64,000 nt of DNA. It comes from Emticicia agri (GTDB taxonomy: Bacteria > Bacteroidota > Bacteroidia > Cytophagales > Spirosomataceae). A program made the translations under genes and the position numbers. Numbering within the stretch: the stretch's first letter is position 1; the number at the start of each line of letters is the position of its first letter. Under the pieces are notes generated by a model that saw only the letters and a list, made by a program, of their open reading frames with translations, searched no databases and was not told where the DNA came from. The stretch is from positions 62,001 through 126,000 of the forward strand of contig NZ_SEWF01000019.1 of assembly GCF_004168285.1 (NCBI RefSeq). Reading direction: 5' to 3'. Positions 38,275 to 48,051 of this stretch are shown here, one piece after another.

Positions 38275-39720
38275 ATGAAAGTAAAATTATTTATTCTATT
38301 GCTAATTGGCATAGTTAGCCAGACAATGGCACAGACAGTAAGCATTGAGCCGGGCAAAAGTGTGTTTGCCAATTCAGTTATTGGTACTGAAATCAGGTCA
38401 GAGCATACAAAACCATTAAAGATTACATCTGATTTACACCTTACCCCTATTGACTTTTATAATTATGGGCAATTGCATGGGCGTATCACAACTTCCTATA
38501 GCAGTATGCAGATTTTCGGAAAAAACGGTATTTTGCTATTCCCGAGTGTGGATTCTACTATTGGGCCAAAGTTTAACCTGAATGCTAATGGCAAACTGGT
38601 TTTAGCCGACAATGCTAACGCTGGCTTTTACAGACTGAATGTTCTTGAAAACGATGAAAACGTCGCCTTTTTTGGTAATACGAATGTTGATGGAAATACT
38701 ACCGTCAGTCTGAATAACAAGGCTTATTTGACATCAGGCATAGGTAATTTTAAAATTGCCGGAGATGCCGCAATAACTATTGAATCTAACACAACTGGTT
38801 CTTTTCTGTTCAGGTCTGATAATAAAAACCGCTTTGTCATTAATGGCACCACAGGTTTTACAGGTATTGGTGTGAGCAGTCCTAAATATCCCTTTCATGT
38901 AGAGGGCGCAAATGATACGGTAGCTACATTCAAAAATACTACCGCTAATTTTTCTCAGGTAATAATTCATGATCAGCTAACCTTGAGGGCCGGAAAAACC
39001 CTTTCAGGAGGTGTACTTGAAGATTTCGGTTCATTATCTTCTACGGGTTTATTTTTCTTTTCTTCAGCCAAGCAACAAAACTATAATGTAAATGGCAATT
39101 ATGCTATGCGCATAGATGATGAAGGGAAGGTAACCGTCAGACCTGTTTATTCTGGTAGTGAATATATAGCCGCAAAGGCGAATCTTGATGTGGGTGGTAC
39201 CATACGGTCAAACCTGCTTGATTTTACAGAAACAAATTTGCTTGAACGTCGGCATGTATTTGCTGATAAAGATGGCATTCTGCGTGTCGATAATAGTTCT
39301 AATCAGTACATGAGCTATAATTTCAGCCATGTGCAAGCACAGGACTGGGATGACGAGCTACGTAAGGGTAGCGGCTATGCATGGTTTAATACAACCACTA
39401 CGGGAGCTACCATGTACTTACCAGTTAACCTTCCTGATGGTGTAAAAATAACAAATGTAAGAATATATGTTTTAGACAACTCGGCATCTGACCTATCGTT
39501 TACTTTTAGCCGTAACACCCACACAACTAATAGCTTTACCACCATTGCAACAGCTACAACTAGTGGTGCTATTGGCAGTATAAGGAGTATTAATAGCGTT
39601 GTGGCAAATGAAACCATCTCTAATCTGGATTATTCTTATTACGTCAATGTCTCATCGGTTGGCAACTGGGCTGGCAACACTTTGCAGTTTCATAGTCTGG
39701 TTATAACTTATCAATATTAA
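38275..39720 (+). CDS. Exported tail-fibre-like surface protein
   Basis: A 481-residue exported protein with signal peptide (MKVKLFILLLIGIVSQTMAQ). It lacks a named domain but has many short beta segments (FGKNGILLFPSVDS, ITIESNTTGSFLFRSDNKN) and the phrases FVINGTTGFTGIGVSSP and YPFHVEG, which recur in Bacteroidota proteins with phage tail-fibre-like shafts. The C-terminal 120 residues look like a separate beta-sandwich ending HSLVITYQY. No Peptidase_S74 chaperone was seen, unlike the 28283 protein. Probably a cell-surface fibre; the role is inference. Confidence 0.75.
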   Translation: MKVKLFILLLIGIVSQTMAQTVSIEPGKSVFANSVIGTEIRSEHTKPLKITSDLHLTPIDFYNYGQLHGRITTSYSSMQIFGKNGILLFPSVDSTIGPKFNLNANGKLVLADNANAGFYRLNVLENDENVAFFGNTNVDGNTTVSLNNKAYLTSGIGNFKIAGDAAITIESNTTGSFLFRSDNKNRFVINGTTGFTGIGVSSPKYPFHVEGANDTVATFKNTTANFSQVIIHDQLTLRAGKTLSGGVLEDFGSLSSTGLFFFSSAKQQNYNVNGNYAMRIDDEGKVTVRPVYSGSEYIAAKANLDVGGTIRSNLLDFTETNLLERRHVFADKDGILRVDNSSNQYMSYNFSHVQAQDWDDELRKGSGYAWFNTTTTGATMYLPVNLPDGVKITNVRIYVLDNSASDLSFTFSRNTHTTNSFTTIATATTSGAIGSIRSINSVVANETISNLDYSYYVNVSSVGNWAGNTLQFHSLVITYQY

Positions 39721-39723
39721 TTT

Positions 39724-39944
39724 ATGAAACTGTTTTACAAATTTATTTTAAGTATATGCCTGATAGTATTCCCAATTTTCCTGGTGTTAGATGAGTCTGA
39801 ACCTGGGAGTACAGCAGCAATTATCTGATTATATTGTCAGGAAAGGTTACCTTCAGGGTAATTGTAAATATAAGTGCTGATGCCGATGAAAATATTGAAA
39901 CTGCCAAAAAACTTGCATTAGAGGTATTGAAAAAATGCAACTAA
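39724..39944 (+). pseudogene. Broken small gene downstream of the surface protein
   Basis: An ATG at 39724 starts a signal-like stretch (MKLFYKFILSICLIVFPIFL) that stops at 39828. In another frame a coherent tail follows: SGKVTFRVIVNISADADENI then ETAKKLALEVLKKCN and a stop at 39944. The pieces together look like one small exported protein split by a frameshift, or two unrelated short frames. No family is recognised. Confidence 0.35.
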
Positions 39945-40028
39945 CAGGTAAGGACAAAAGGTTAAAAATTATCTGTACCAAAAGACATACTAACGCATAT
40001 CAAAGCCAGTAATAAACTATATTATATC

Positions 40029-40721
40029 ATGAAAAAAAACTTATTGGTTGCTCTACTAACGCTGATTACAACCTTCGGAACATTTGCACAGTCCAACGAT
40101 AAACCTAAAGTGGCGTTTTGCCAACTTCCAAAGGGTTGTGTTTTCTATGACCACCCCTTTACCTATAAACAACTGGATTTGATGTTTGATTATTTGGGTA
40201 CTTATGAAAATAAAAAAGGTATTCTGGCATTCGTAACCAATGTTATTGGGGAAAGAATGAATTATCCTGACCGGAAACGTTCACCAAAAGAATTACATGA
40301 GTATTTTGGGGGTAAAGGAGAGCCGTTAGTAGTCCCTTGGTCAATGTCCATTCATCAGAACATACAACCTGAAGATGGAAAGTGGACAATAGCAAGCGAA
40401 AAACCACAAGTTGGGAATTGCCCTAAAGGAGTAGAAACCCAACTCGAAAAAGTAAAGATGCTTGAAAGCGGTGATAAAACATTTGATAAACCATTCTCTC
40501 CAGTTGCTTTATTACCCGCCAAAGAAGCTAAATGGTTTCCGGTTGAACCAAATGTTTATAAGTGTATTTTACAACTAACCGACAGTGATGTAATTACAAC
40601 CATATATGATGTTAAAGTAATTAGCCCTGAAAGTATGAGTGGAACCATGAATTACACATTTAAAATTCCTAATTTACCCACATGCCGAATAAAAATAAAC
40701 TTTAAATACACGAAAAACTAA
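40029..40721 (+). CDS. Secreted protein of unknown function
   Basis: A 230-residue secreted protein (signal peptide MKKNLLVALLTLITTFGTFA). The mature part has four scattered cysteines (QLPKGCVFYD, NCPKGVETQ, NVYKCILQL, TCRIKINFKY) and no recognisable domain. It lies 68 bases upstream of the histidine kinase gene and after the surface-protein genes, so it may act in the same envelope module. I do not assign an activity. Confidence 0.75.
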   Translation: MKKNLLVALLTLITTFGTFAQSNDKPKVAFCQLPKGCVFYDHPFTYKQLDLMFDYLGTYENKKGILAFVTNVIGERMNYPDRKRSPKELHEYFGGKGEPLVVPWSMSIHQNIQPEDGKWTIASEKPQVGNCPKGVETQLEKVKMLESGDKTFDKPFSPVALLPAKEAKWFPVEPNVYKCILQLTDSDVITTIYDVKVISPESMSGTMNYTFKIPNLPTCRIKINFKYTKN

Positions 40722-40789
40722 GGTTATCTGCATAAGATTTGCCAATTTTAAGCAATGCTATTCGATAGGAGCATGATTTTTTTGACTAC

Positions 40790-42706
40790 ATGAGTAAAAG
40801 TTACCTGAAGATAGTCTTGTTTTTGTGCCTGACTATTCCTGCTATAGGAAAAAGAGATACCTTAATAATAACAGATACCTCAGCATACGTTCCTCTATAC
40901 CATTTCGGCGAGATTTATGCATCTACATCAGATGAAACAATCGAAAAGGCGAACAGAAATCAACATTGGCAAATTCTTACAAAAGAGTATCAGGTTCCTC
41001 GTAATCAGATTGTCTGGATAAGATTTAGTCTGAAAAATCAATTCAATAAACCACAGCAATATTTTATCAGAAACCCTGATAACGAACAGAGCGATTACTA
41101 TATATTCAGGAATAATCAGCAAATAGAACACTATCAGAATGGTGAGTTTGTATCTACATGGGGAATGAGCCGAAACGAGCTATTGGGCGTGTTTGACTTC
41201 TCTTTGGCTGCCGGCGAAACTATCGAATTGTATATTAAGGCATCAAACCATAAAGGAGTAATTCCTTTTTTAAGATTATTTCCCCAGCGAGCCATTAAAA
41301 CAACTTACGCACTATTAAACGAGAAGAGGTTTGAACAATGGCTTGATAATTATTATGTGCACAATCTGGAAGAATTACAGGTAAGAACCTTTTATCAGGG
41401 AGGACTCGGGATTATCCTGGTGATTGCTTTTTTAATTTTCTACCGCAATCGCCATGAAAAAATTTATCTTTATTATTTACTCTATGTATTATCTGCTTTT
41501 GCTTTTACATTATTCAAGAGCCGGAGTTTTACCTACGTCGGACGATTATTAGGTTTAGTACCAATGATTAAGTTTTATGCCGCCGAAACTATTATGTGGC
41601 TTGGCTTGGCAGTCTATCTCTTTTTTGTAACAGAATTACTCGATCTTCGGAAAAACCATCATCAATTATCTAAATTTCTTAGTCGATTAGGTAAGGGTTT
41701 TATTGTATATAGTATTCTTGTGTTTTTTTGGCTTTTACTCACAAACGATTCCGGCCTGCAAGTATGGTTGTTTAACAACAATCGTATTCCATTATTTTTG
41801 TTATACACGGGTACGATAGTTTATATAGCCAGAAATGTACGCTCATCGATGGTAAAGTACCTGCTCTTTGGCAATGGGTTTTTAATCGTATTTGGCATGC
41901 TGGCATGGCTTAAAGCCGGAATACTGAATCATCAGCACTGGTATGGGATTTTTAATCACTTGTTTACGCTTCCGTTAGCAATTCTTATCGAAATAATCGT
42001 CTTTGCACTGGCCATAGCCAAAAAAATTGAAGAAGAACGCAACATAAAAACTGAACTCGAACAAAAAACCATGCAGGTAGAAATGATGGCACTGCGCAGC
42101 CAGATGAATCCACATTTTTTATTTAATAGTCTGAACTCTATCAGATACATGGTAATGATAAACGATAATGAAAATGCAAGCGACTATCTGTCGAAGTTTT
42201 CAAAATTATTACGGATGATTCTTAATCATTCTGAAAAGAACGTTATTCGTTTATCAGAAGAACTCTTAGCATTGCGCCTTTATCTGGATATAGAAAAAAG
42301 GCGTTTTGGCGATAATTTCAGCTATTCTGTTATGGTTGATGAGCAAATAGAAGCCGAAGCTTTGCAGATTCCACCTATGCTACTGCAACCGTTTGTAGAA
42401 AATTCTATCTGGCATGGCCTGATGCCCAGCACTAAGCCCGACAAAAGAATAGAAGTATTTATCAAGAAAATCAACGAAACAATGGTAGAATTTCTGATTA
42501 AAGATAACGGAATTGGGCGGATTAAAGCTAATGAGCTAAAAGTAAAATCAATGAAAAACCACCAATCTAAGGGAACGGAAATCACAAACCAGAGAGTTGA
42601 GCTATTTAACAGGAATTATTCAAACAAGATAGCAATTTCTACTAACGACTTATACGAGCATAATAATTCTGTGGGTACAATGGTTAGAATTTTGTACGAG
42701 TTATAA
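40790..42706 (+). CDS. LytS-type sensor histidine kinase with 7TM-DISM sensor
   Basis: A 638-residue membrane histidine kinase. After a signal/anchor a periplasmic 7TMR-DISM-type ectodomain (about 30-190; IVWIRFSLKNQFNKPQQYFI) precedes seven transmembrane helices (about 200-405). A short coiled coil leads to the His_kinase (PF06580) domain with His442 in LRSQMNPHFLFNSLNSIRY and an ATPase part with MLLQPFVENSIWHG and IKDNGIGR. This kinase class normally phosphorylates LytTR regulators, and one lies at 35960. The intervening surface genes are probable targets or ligand-linked partners; the pairing is inference. Confidence 0.9.
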   Translation: MSKSYLKIVLFLCLTIPAIGKRDTLIITDTSAYVPLYHFGEIYASTSDETIEKANRNQHWQILTKEYQVPRNQIVWIRFSLKNQFNKPQQYFIRNPDNEQSDYYIFRNNQQIEHYQNGEFVSTWGMSRNELLGVFDFSLAAGETIELYIKASNHKGVIPFLRLFPQRAIKTTYALLNEKRFEQWLDNYYVHNLEELQVRTFYQGGLGIILVIAFLIFYRNRHEKIYLYYLLYVLSAFAFTLFKSRSFTYVGRLLGLVPMIKFYAAETIMWLGLAVYLFFVTELLDLRKNHHQLSKFLSRLGKGFIVYSILVFFWLLLTNDSGLQVWLFNNNRIPLFLLYTGTIVYIARNVRSSMVKYLLFGNGFLIVFGMLAWLKAGILNHQHWYGIFNHLFTLPLAILIEIIVFALAIAKKIEEERNIKTELEQKTMQVEMMALRSQMNPHFLFNSLNSIRYMVMINDNENASDYLSKFSKLLRMILNHSEKNVIRLSEELLALRLYLDIEKRRFGDNFSYSVMVDEQIEAEALQIPPMLLQPFVENSIWHGLMPSTKPDKRIEVFIKKINETMVEFLIKDNGIGRIKANELKVKSMKNHQSKGTEITNQRVELFNRNYSNKIAISTNDLYEHNNSVGTMVRILYEL

Positions 42707-42840
42707 CTTTCCTTTATTCTACATTGAAATTTGTAATCAGAGTCAATAGATACTTTAGACAATAGAATACATAATATATAAGAAACTGTTTAAACTTATT
42801 TCTTTTGGCTGCAAATGAATATTTTCTGATTTGATGGAAA

Positions 42841-42870
42841 AAAGAGACCGCTCTACTGAACGATCTCTTT
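42841..42870 (-). terminator. Terminator after the PspC/DUF2807 gene
   Basis: AAAGAGACCG pairs with CGATCTCTTT over a ten-base loop, one mismatch, A/T-rich flanks. It lies 22 bases past the minus-strand stop. Confidence 0.75.
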
Positions 42871-42892
42871 CTTGTATCAGAGATAATTACTA

Positions 42893-45397
42893 TTACTCTC
42901 TCGTAATCTTGCTTGCACCGCTGGTATTAGAAGAGTTCAGGTTTTTCACTCTTCCTAATTCTACGTGGCTTGCGCCGGTTGCCTCGGCTTTTACATCATT
43001 AATTTCCATTTTTCTGGCATCAATATGGCAGGCACCTGTTACGTCAATATCCATTCTGTCGGCCGAGCCACGGAAATCAGCATTAGCAGCTCCGGTAGCA
43101 TCTAAATTTATATTTCGGGCATCTACATCTATGGCTGCTTTTACTGCCCCTGTCAGGTTAATATCAATATCCTGATTTTTGTCTTTAAAGCCTATTACTT
43201 TAGCTGTTGAAGCGCCTGAAAAATCAAGCCCTTCTACTTTTGGCATGGTAATAATGATTCTGGTTCTTTCATTACGGCGGCTGAACGAGAACTTATCTCT
43301 GTATTCAATTTCAAGTGTTTCGCCTTTTACATCTACATCTAAATCATCAATATTATCCTGACTATCTGAATCCGCTGTAACATTGAATGACTCTCCCTGA
43401 CGAACGGTAACTATAAAGGCTCCACCTATATCTATCTTACTGAAGTTTCTGACATCGAATTTCTTTTCAAATTGTCCCTTACCCTCAAATACTTCCATAT
43501 TGAATGAGTTACCGTCTTCATCATAGTGATTGTTTCTGTCTCTCAGAGCCTCTCTTTCTTCATCGCTCAGTTTCGGACAGTCTCTACAAATCATACCGGA
43601 ATCACGTTTCATCACAAAGGTGTACTTATCCACATCATCACGGTCTACATCAAAGTTTGTATGGTCATTCCAACGGCCATGATAAATATCGTAGAAACTA
43701 CGGGTAAGTTTAAAAGGCTTATCGAACGGAATGTACAAGGTCATGTCTAAATCCTGGTCACGTAAGCGTGCTTTTTCACCAAGAAGCAGGTATCTGTCAA
43801 AAACAAGCGATGAATCTTTCTGCTTTATATTGTACAGTACATTTTTGGCATTGTTTTCAGCATCAGCTCTTGAGCGGCCTGCCGATCTGAATCTTTGCTC
43901 CAATTTTAAATCCGTACCTTCATACCCCTCTAAAGCTACATCTACACCTTCTTTTATTTCTAAACCATCTTCGTCATCATAATAATTATTAGCATCAAGT
44001 ACTAAGGTTTGCGCTGGTACAGCATAGTTTTTAATTACTTCTACTTTGGCTCTGTTTTTAAAGTTTAGGGCATATTTTGTTGCTAAAATACCCGTTCCCA
44101 TTAAACCTATTAACCATAAGCCTAATAATGAAATCCAGAAGTTACGGGTACCTATGCGGCGGTTGGTCATTAATATCAAACCAACAAATAATAGCGCCAG
44201 GAATGGTGTGAAACCGGCAAGGAAACCAAAGAAACCTGCCATAGGATTAATATCATCAGCAAAGACTCTGAAAGGACTATGGTCGAAGAAATCTCCTTCA
44301 AAACCTGTTACTAAGCCAAAGAAAGCGGCAATGGAAGCAACTACTGCAACCAACATAGCTAAGGCAAAAAGCATCAGGAAGATACCTACTAAAACTCTTA
44401 CTACAGGCCCCAGGTTTTTCAGAATTTCACCAATTCCTTTGATAACGATCGCAATTAAACGGAAAGGGAACAGAAGGATTTTAGTAATTGCATTTTCAGG
44501 TGCACTTTTGTCCACTTTTAAACCTTCTTTGATATTGGTTTCAATATTAGACAGTGTTACAGGTTCGCCTTTCATTTCCATTTTCTGGGTAAGTGTCTGT
44601 GCTTTAGGTGCTACTATCCATAGAATAATATAGGCCAAAATACCCGTACCAAAAAGTAGCACACTCAATACAAATAGTAAACGAATAACGGTTACATCCA
44701 CTCCGAAATAAGCTGCTAAACCACTGGCGACACCACTTAGCACCTTATTGTCGTTATCCCGATAAAACTTCTTGATTTTCTCGTCTTCCACGAGGTTTGT
44801 GCTGGGCGGAAACACTAACCAGCACACAAAATAGCCTAAGAAAACAAATCCTGAAACAGGAGCCAGCTCATCAATCAATGGTGGTACACCCAGGAAAAGT
44901 AATAAGAAGATAATGCGTACCCAAACCACATCAATATTGAAATAATGTGCCAGACCTGCCAAAACCCCACCTAAAGCTTTACGTTTTACATCACGATACA
45001 AACGTTTTGGCCCTGCTGTAGTAGCTTGTTCGCTACCAAAAGTAGTTTTTTCTTCTGCAGGAGTTCCTGAAAAACTTTTGCTTTCAGCTTTGGTGTAAGA
45101 AGAGCTTTTTAAATCTTCTTCTTCCTGAAAGGCTTCAAAATCGGCTACACTACCCATCGATTTGATAAGGTCGTTTACACCTTCAAGAGTAATTACCTGA
45201 GAAGCACCATCTGATTTATCTTTTGTCCAGAACTTCTCAGCAATTCTGGCCTCAATGTCTGAAACAATTTCCTGATTCCCTTCGTATGACGAGAAGTACT
45301 GCTGAATGGAACGCAGGTAATTGTTTAATTTGTCGTAGGCATCTTCCTCTATATTGAAAACTACGCCTGCTATATTAATTTGTATTGTCTTTTTCAT
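42893..45397 (-). CDS. Membrane protein with two PspC domains and a DUF2807 (GIN) domain
   Basis: An 834-residue inner-membrane protein. The start is taken at MKKTIQINIAGVVFNIEEDA rather than a longer upstream frame. The N-terminus is a soluble domain; two PspC segments follow at about 135-200 and 208-270 (LYRDVKRKALGGVLAGLAHY and FYRDNDNKVLSGVASGLAAY), then several membrane helices and a C-terminal DUF2807 adhesin-like beta-helix (KIDIGGAFIVTVRQGESFNV, DINLTGAVKAAIDVDARNI). PspC senses phage-shock-type envelope stress in other bacteria. The PadR gene is 78 bases upstream and probably regulates both. Confidence 0.85.
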   Translation of the reverse strand: MKKTIQINIAGVVFNIEEDAYDKLNNYLRSIQQYFSSYEGNQEIVSDIEARIAEKFWTKDKSDGASQVITLEGVNDLIKSMGSVADFEAFQEEEDLKSSSYTKAESKSFSGTPAEEKTTFGSEQATTAGPKRLYRDVKRKALGGVLAGLAHYFNIDVVWVRIIFLLLFLGVPPLIDELAPVSGFVFLGYFVCWLVFPPSTNLVEDEKIKKFYRDNDNKVLSGVASGLAAYFGVDVTVIRLLFVLSVLLFGTGILAYIILWIVAPKAQTLTQKMEMKGEPVTLSNIETNIKEGLKVDKSAPENAITKILLFPFRLIAIVIKGIGEILKNLGPVVRVLVGIFLMLFALAMLVAVVASIAAFFGLVTGFEGDFFDHSPFRVFADDINPMAGFFGFLAGFTPFLALLFVGLILMTNRRIGTRNFWISLLGLWLIGLMGTGILATKYALNFKNRAKVEVIKNYAVPAQTLVLDANNYYDDEDGLEIKEGVDVALEGYEGTDLKLEQRFRSAGRSRADAENNAKNVLYNIKQKDSSLVFDRYLLLGEKARLRDQDLDMTLYIPFDKPFKLTRSFYDIYHGRWNDHTNFDVDRDDVDKYTFVMKRDSGMICRDCPKLSDEEREALRDRNNHYDEDGNSFNMEVFEGKGQFEKKFDVRNFSKIDIGGAFIVTVRQGESFNVTADSDSQDNIDDLDVDVKGETLEIEYRDKFSFSRRNERTRIIITMPKVEGLDFSGASTAKVIGFKDKNQDIDINLTGAVKAAIDVDARNINLDATGAANADFRGSADRMDIDVTGACHIDARKMEINDVKAEATGASHVELGRVKNLNSSNTSGASKITRE

Positions 45398-45475
45398 TGT
45401 CTTAAACTGTAAGTACCACACGCAATTGCCGTAGTGGCTAAATAAATGAAAGGTAAGTCTTCAGTGTTTTAGGTC

Positions 45476-45811
45476 TTATTTGGTTTTCTTACTGATAATC
45501 GTTGTTACCGACTCCGAAAGTTCATTCCATGTACTATTAAGATTATCCAAAAACAATTGTCCTGTATCGGTTAGCACATAGTATTTTCTTGGCGGGCCAG
45601 AAGTTGATTCAACCCATTTGTAATCTAAAAGACCGGAGTTTTTCAGGCGGGTCAGGAGTGGATAGAGCGTACCTTCAACTACCATAATTCTGGCATTGAT
45701 AAGTTCGTCTAAAATTTCGGAGGCATAAATTTCGCCCCTCGAAATAATGTGTAAGATGCAGTACTCCAATATTCCTTTCCGCATCTGCACTTGGGCGTTT
45801 TCTAAATCCAT
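45476..45811 (-). CDS. PadR-family transcriptional regulator
   Basis: A 111-residue winged-helix repressor. The start MDLENAQVQMRKGILEYCIL fits the family; the frame upstream is non-coding leader. The PadR core is visible in EYCILHIISRGEIYASEI, GTLYPLLTRLKNSGLL and PPRKYYVLTDTGQLFL. PadR proteins typically repress a neighbouring membrane gene, here the PspC/DUF2807 protein that follows in the same direction. Confidence 0.92.
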   Translation of the reverse strand: MDLENAQVQMRKGILEYCILHIISRGEIYASEILDELINARIMVVEGTLYPLLTRLKNSGLLDYKWVESTSGPPRKYYVLTDTGQLFLDNLNSTWNELSESVTTIISKKTK

Positions 45812-46000
45812 ATTATCTATAGCGTTTAAAGCATTTTCTGCTGAACTTAATGATACAAAGTTAATAAAAGGTACTATGCAATGCAAGATACTTGGCAAAA
45901 AAAATCCTGCAATTGTTATGAACGGTAAAAAACCATGAGTAAATCGTAATTTTTAAGGACGAATTTATTGATTTTTAACCATTGATAGGGATTCTGTTTG

Positions 46001-46008
46001 TACTTTTG
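46001..46008 (+). promoter_or_regulatory. Probable -7 box for the AraC-type gene
   Basis: TACTTTTG fits TAnnTTTG, with a TTG 16 bases upstream at 45982 as a possible -33 element. The leader to the GTG start would be about 13 bases. Confidence 0.4.
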
Positions 46009-46027
46009 AGACATTAACCATTCGTTT

Positions 46028-46945
46028 GTGAAAACGCCTGATTTTGAAGTTTTTATTGGCATCACAAAACTGATGCAGGCTTTGGGTTTGCCCGACCCAC
46101 ATTCGCCCGATTTTCAATTGTATAGATTTGAAGAAGCGATGCGGACAAGACCTGCCATTAGCCCTGTGTATCGGAGTGATTCTTATATATTTGCCCTTAT
46201 TACAAGCGGGAAATTAGCTTTTAAAGTAGGTATCTCCGATTTCATGATGCAGGCAGGTTCCTTATATTTTCTTAGTCCCTGGCATTTGCATCAATACCAT
46301 CGCTTAGAAGACCTGACGGGCTACGTCTGTTTTTTTAATGATAATTTCTTTGCGGCTACACCCGAAGGGCTACACACCATACGCGAACTACCGATGTTTC
46401 AGTTAGAGGGTAGAGCTGTATTTGATTTATCTGCCGACGAACAAAAACCCTTTATAGATTTATTTGAATTGATGCTCAAAGAAGTAAATAGTACTTCTGC
46501 TTGCCGTTGGGAGGTAATGCGCCATCTGTTACACATCTTTTTTATTAAGGGGCAGGAAACCTACAAGATACACACCCATACCATTACCGACCATGCTAAA
46601 AACTATAGACTAAGCAGAGCTTTTGAGCGCCTGTTAGAAGAACATTTTCTACTATTGTCTAAAGGAAGAACAGGGAAAGTATTCACAGTAAATGAATTTG
46701 CCGAACAATTGAATGTACACCCTAACCACCTGAGTAATACTTTAAGAAAAGAGTTAGGTAAATCGGCCAAACAACTGATTAATGAACGATTGGTTTTTGA
46801 AGCTAAATCTTTATTACATACCACTGAGTTGTCGGTAACAGAAATTGCCTACCGTCTGCGCTTTGATGAGCCGACCAATTTTACCAAATTCTTCAAAAAA
46901 TCTACCGGAATACTTCCAAGGGAGTATCGTATGCAGACTGCGTAA
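46028..46945 (+). CDS. AraC-family transcriptional regulator
   Basis: A 305-residue activator with a GTG start (MKTPDFEVFIG). Residues about 40-150 form an AraC-type cupin ligand domain (YIFALITSGKLAFKVGISDF, YFLSPWHLHQYH). The double helix-turn-helix at about 200-300 shows VNEFAEQLNVHPNHLSNTLR and SVTEIAYRLRFDEPTNFTKF with FKKSTGILPREYR. It lies upstream of an aldo/keto reductase and an RND efflux operon and is the likely regulator of one or both, as such AraC genes often control adjacent detoxification genes. Confidence 0.93.
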   Translation: MKTPDFEVFIGITKLMQALGLPDPHSPDFQLYRFEEAMRTRPAISPVYRSDSYIFALITSGKLAFKVGISDFMMQAGSLYFLSPWHLHQYHRLEDLTGYVCFFNDNFFAATPEGLHTIRELPMFQLEGRAVFDLSADEQKPFIDLFELMLKEVNSTSACRWEVMRHLLHIFFIKGQETYKIHTHTITDHAKNYRLSRAFERLLEEHFLLLSKGRTGKVFTVNEFAEQLNVHPNHLSNTLRKELGKSAKQLINERLVFEAKSLLHTTELSVTEIAYRLRFDEPTNFTKFFKKSTGILPREYRMQTA

Positions 46946-47105
46946 TATTTAACTATTTTATTGCACAAAATCATTCTTGCATATTGATCAGCTTAAGCAA
47001 TCCTTCCTAAAAAATCTCAGTATAATCCTATATTTTATCCTTTTTCAATCCCTGAATCTTCGATTTTTACCATTCTTCCTGCAAAACTTACCGTGATTTT
47101 ACGGC

Positions 47106-47134
47106 TTGACAGGTAGAACTTTGTATGGTATTTT
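47106..47134 (+). promoter_or_regulatory. Possible promoter of the aldo/keto reductase gene
   Basis: TTGACA at 47106 is followed after 17 bases by TATTTT at 47129. This is a sigma70-like pair rather than the Bacteroidota consensus, so it may be chance. Confidence 0.2.
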
Positions 47135-47149
47135 ACCAATAACAGTTTC

Positions 47150-47974
47150 ATGGAGGTTCTCAACAAACAATTTACTATTGGAGACACTTTGGCCATCAAC
47201 CGGATTGGCTTGGGTACAATGCGGGCTACTACAGGCGCAGGGTCGTGGGGAGAACCTGCTGACCGACAAGCAGTAATTAAGGTAATAAGAAAAGCCTACG
47301 AGTTAGGTGTCAATTTTTTCGATACTGCCGATGCCTATGGCCCTGGTTGTTCGGAACTGATTTTGGCCGAAGCCATAGAGCCTTTTAAGAAAGAAGTTAT
47401 AGTAGCTACCAAAGGTGGCTCAGTTAAATATGCTCCCGGAAAAATGTTTGCCAGTGGCAAGCCCGGTTATTTGAAAACAACCGTTGAAGCCAGTCTGCGT
47501 CGGTTAAATTTGGAAACCATTGATTTGTATCAGTTAGACCATGTTGACCCCGAAGTGCCGATTGAAGAATCGGTATGGATGCTCGCTACTTTGAAAAAAC
47601 AAGGAAAAATCCGTGAGATTGGTTTATCCAACATCAAATTAGACCAACTCCGTTTAGCACAGAACATAACCCGAATTGCTTCGGTACAAAATTCTTTGAG
47701 TATAGCCAATCAGACACATCTGAAATTTGCCCAGACCTGTGCCAGTGAAAATATCGCTTTCATAGCATACTGCCCTACTGCCATGATAGACACCGACAAA
47801 GCACCTAAATATCAGCAGAAAGCAGTGGAAATGGGTATTACTTTACCACAATTATCTTTGCTCTGGTTGCTCGAAAAAGCACCGAATATTATACCAATAC
47901 CCGGCACCTCGTCGGAAAAGCATTTGCAGGAAAACCTCGCTGTATGGAATATGATGCCCTCGGTGTTGAATTAA
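47150..47974 (+). CDS. Aldo/keto reductase
   Basis: A 274-residue NAD(P)H-dependent oxidoreductase of the aldo/keto reductase family, reducing aldehydes or ketones in the cytosol. The catalytic tetrad positions are visible: Asp and Tyr in FDTADAYGPG, Lys in VIVATKGG and His in YQLDHVDPEVPIEES. The cofactor loop is IIPIPGTSSEKHLQEN. It lies between the AraC regulator and the RND pump, 77 bases before the latter, so co-regulation is plausible. Substrate unknown. Confidence 0.92.
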   Translation: MEVLNKQFTIGDTLAINRIGLGTMRATTGAGSWGEPADRQAVIKVIRKAYELGVNFFDTADAYGPGCSELILAEAIEPFKKEVIVATKGGSVKYAPGKMFASGKPGYLKTTVEASLRRLNLETIDLYQLDHVDPEVPIEESVWMLATLKKQGKIREIGLSNIKLDQLRLAQNITRIASVQNSLSIANQTHLKFAQTCASENIAFIAYCPTAMIDTDKAPKYQQKAVEMGITLPQLSLLWLLEKAPNIIPIPGTSSEKHLQENLAVWNMMPSVLN

Positions 47975-48051
47975 GCACAGCATATCTGGTACAGCATACC
48001 TTATACATTGACGGATTAACTATCCTTATTACGATTAAAACCTGAATTACT

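Noticed and set aside
42775-42800. AGAAACTGTTTAAACTT, resembling the end of the 22682 repeat
   Set aside because: Only about the first nine bases match and no inverted partner is nearby, so an element end cannot be supported.
44046-44633. A 195-codon plus-strand frame opposite the PspC/DUF2807 gene
   Set aside because: Antisense shadow, Lys/Pro/Ile-rich with no domain; the PspC reading is decisive.
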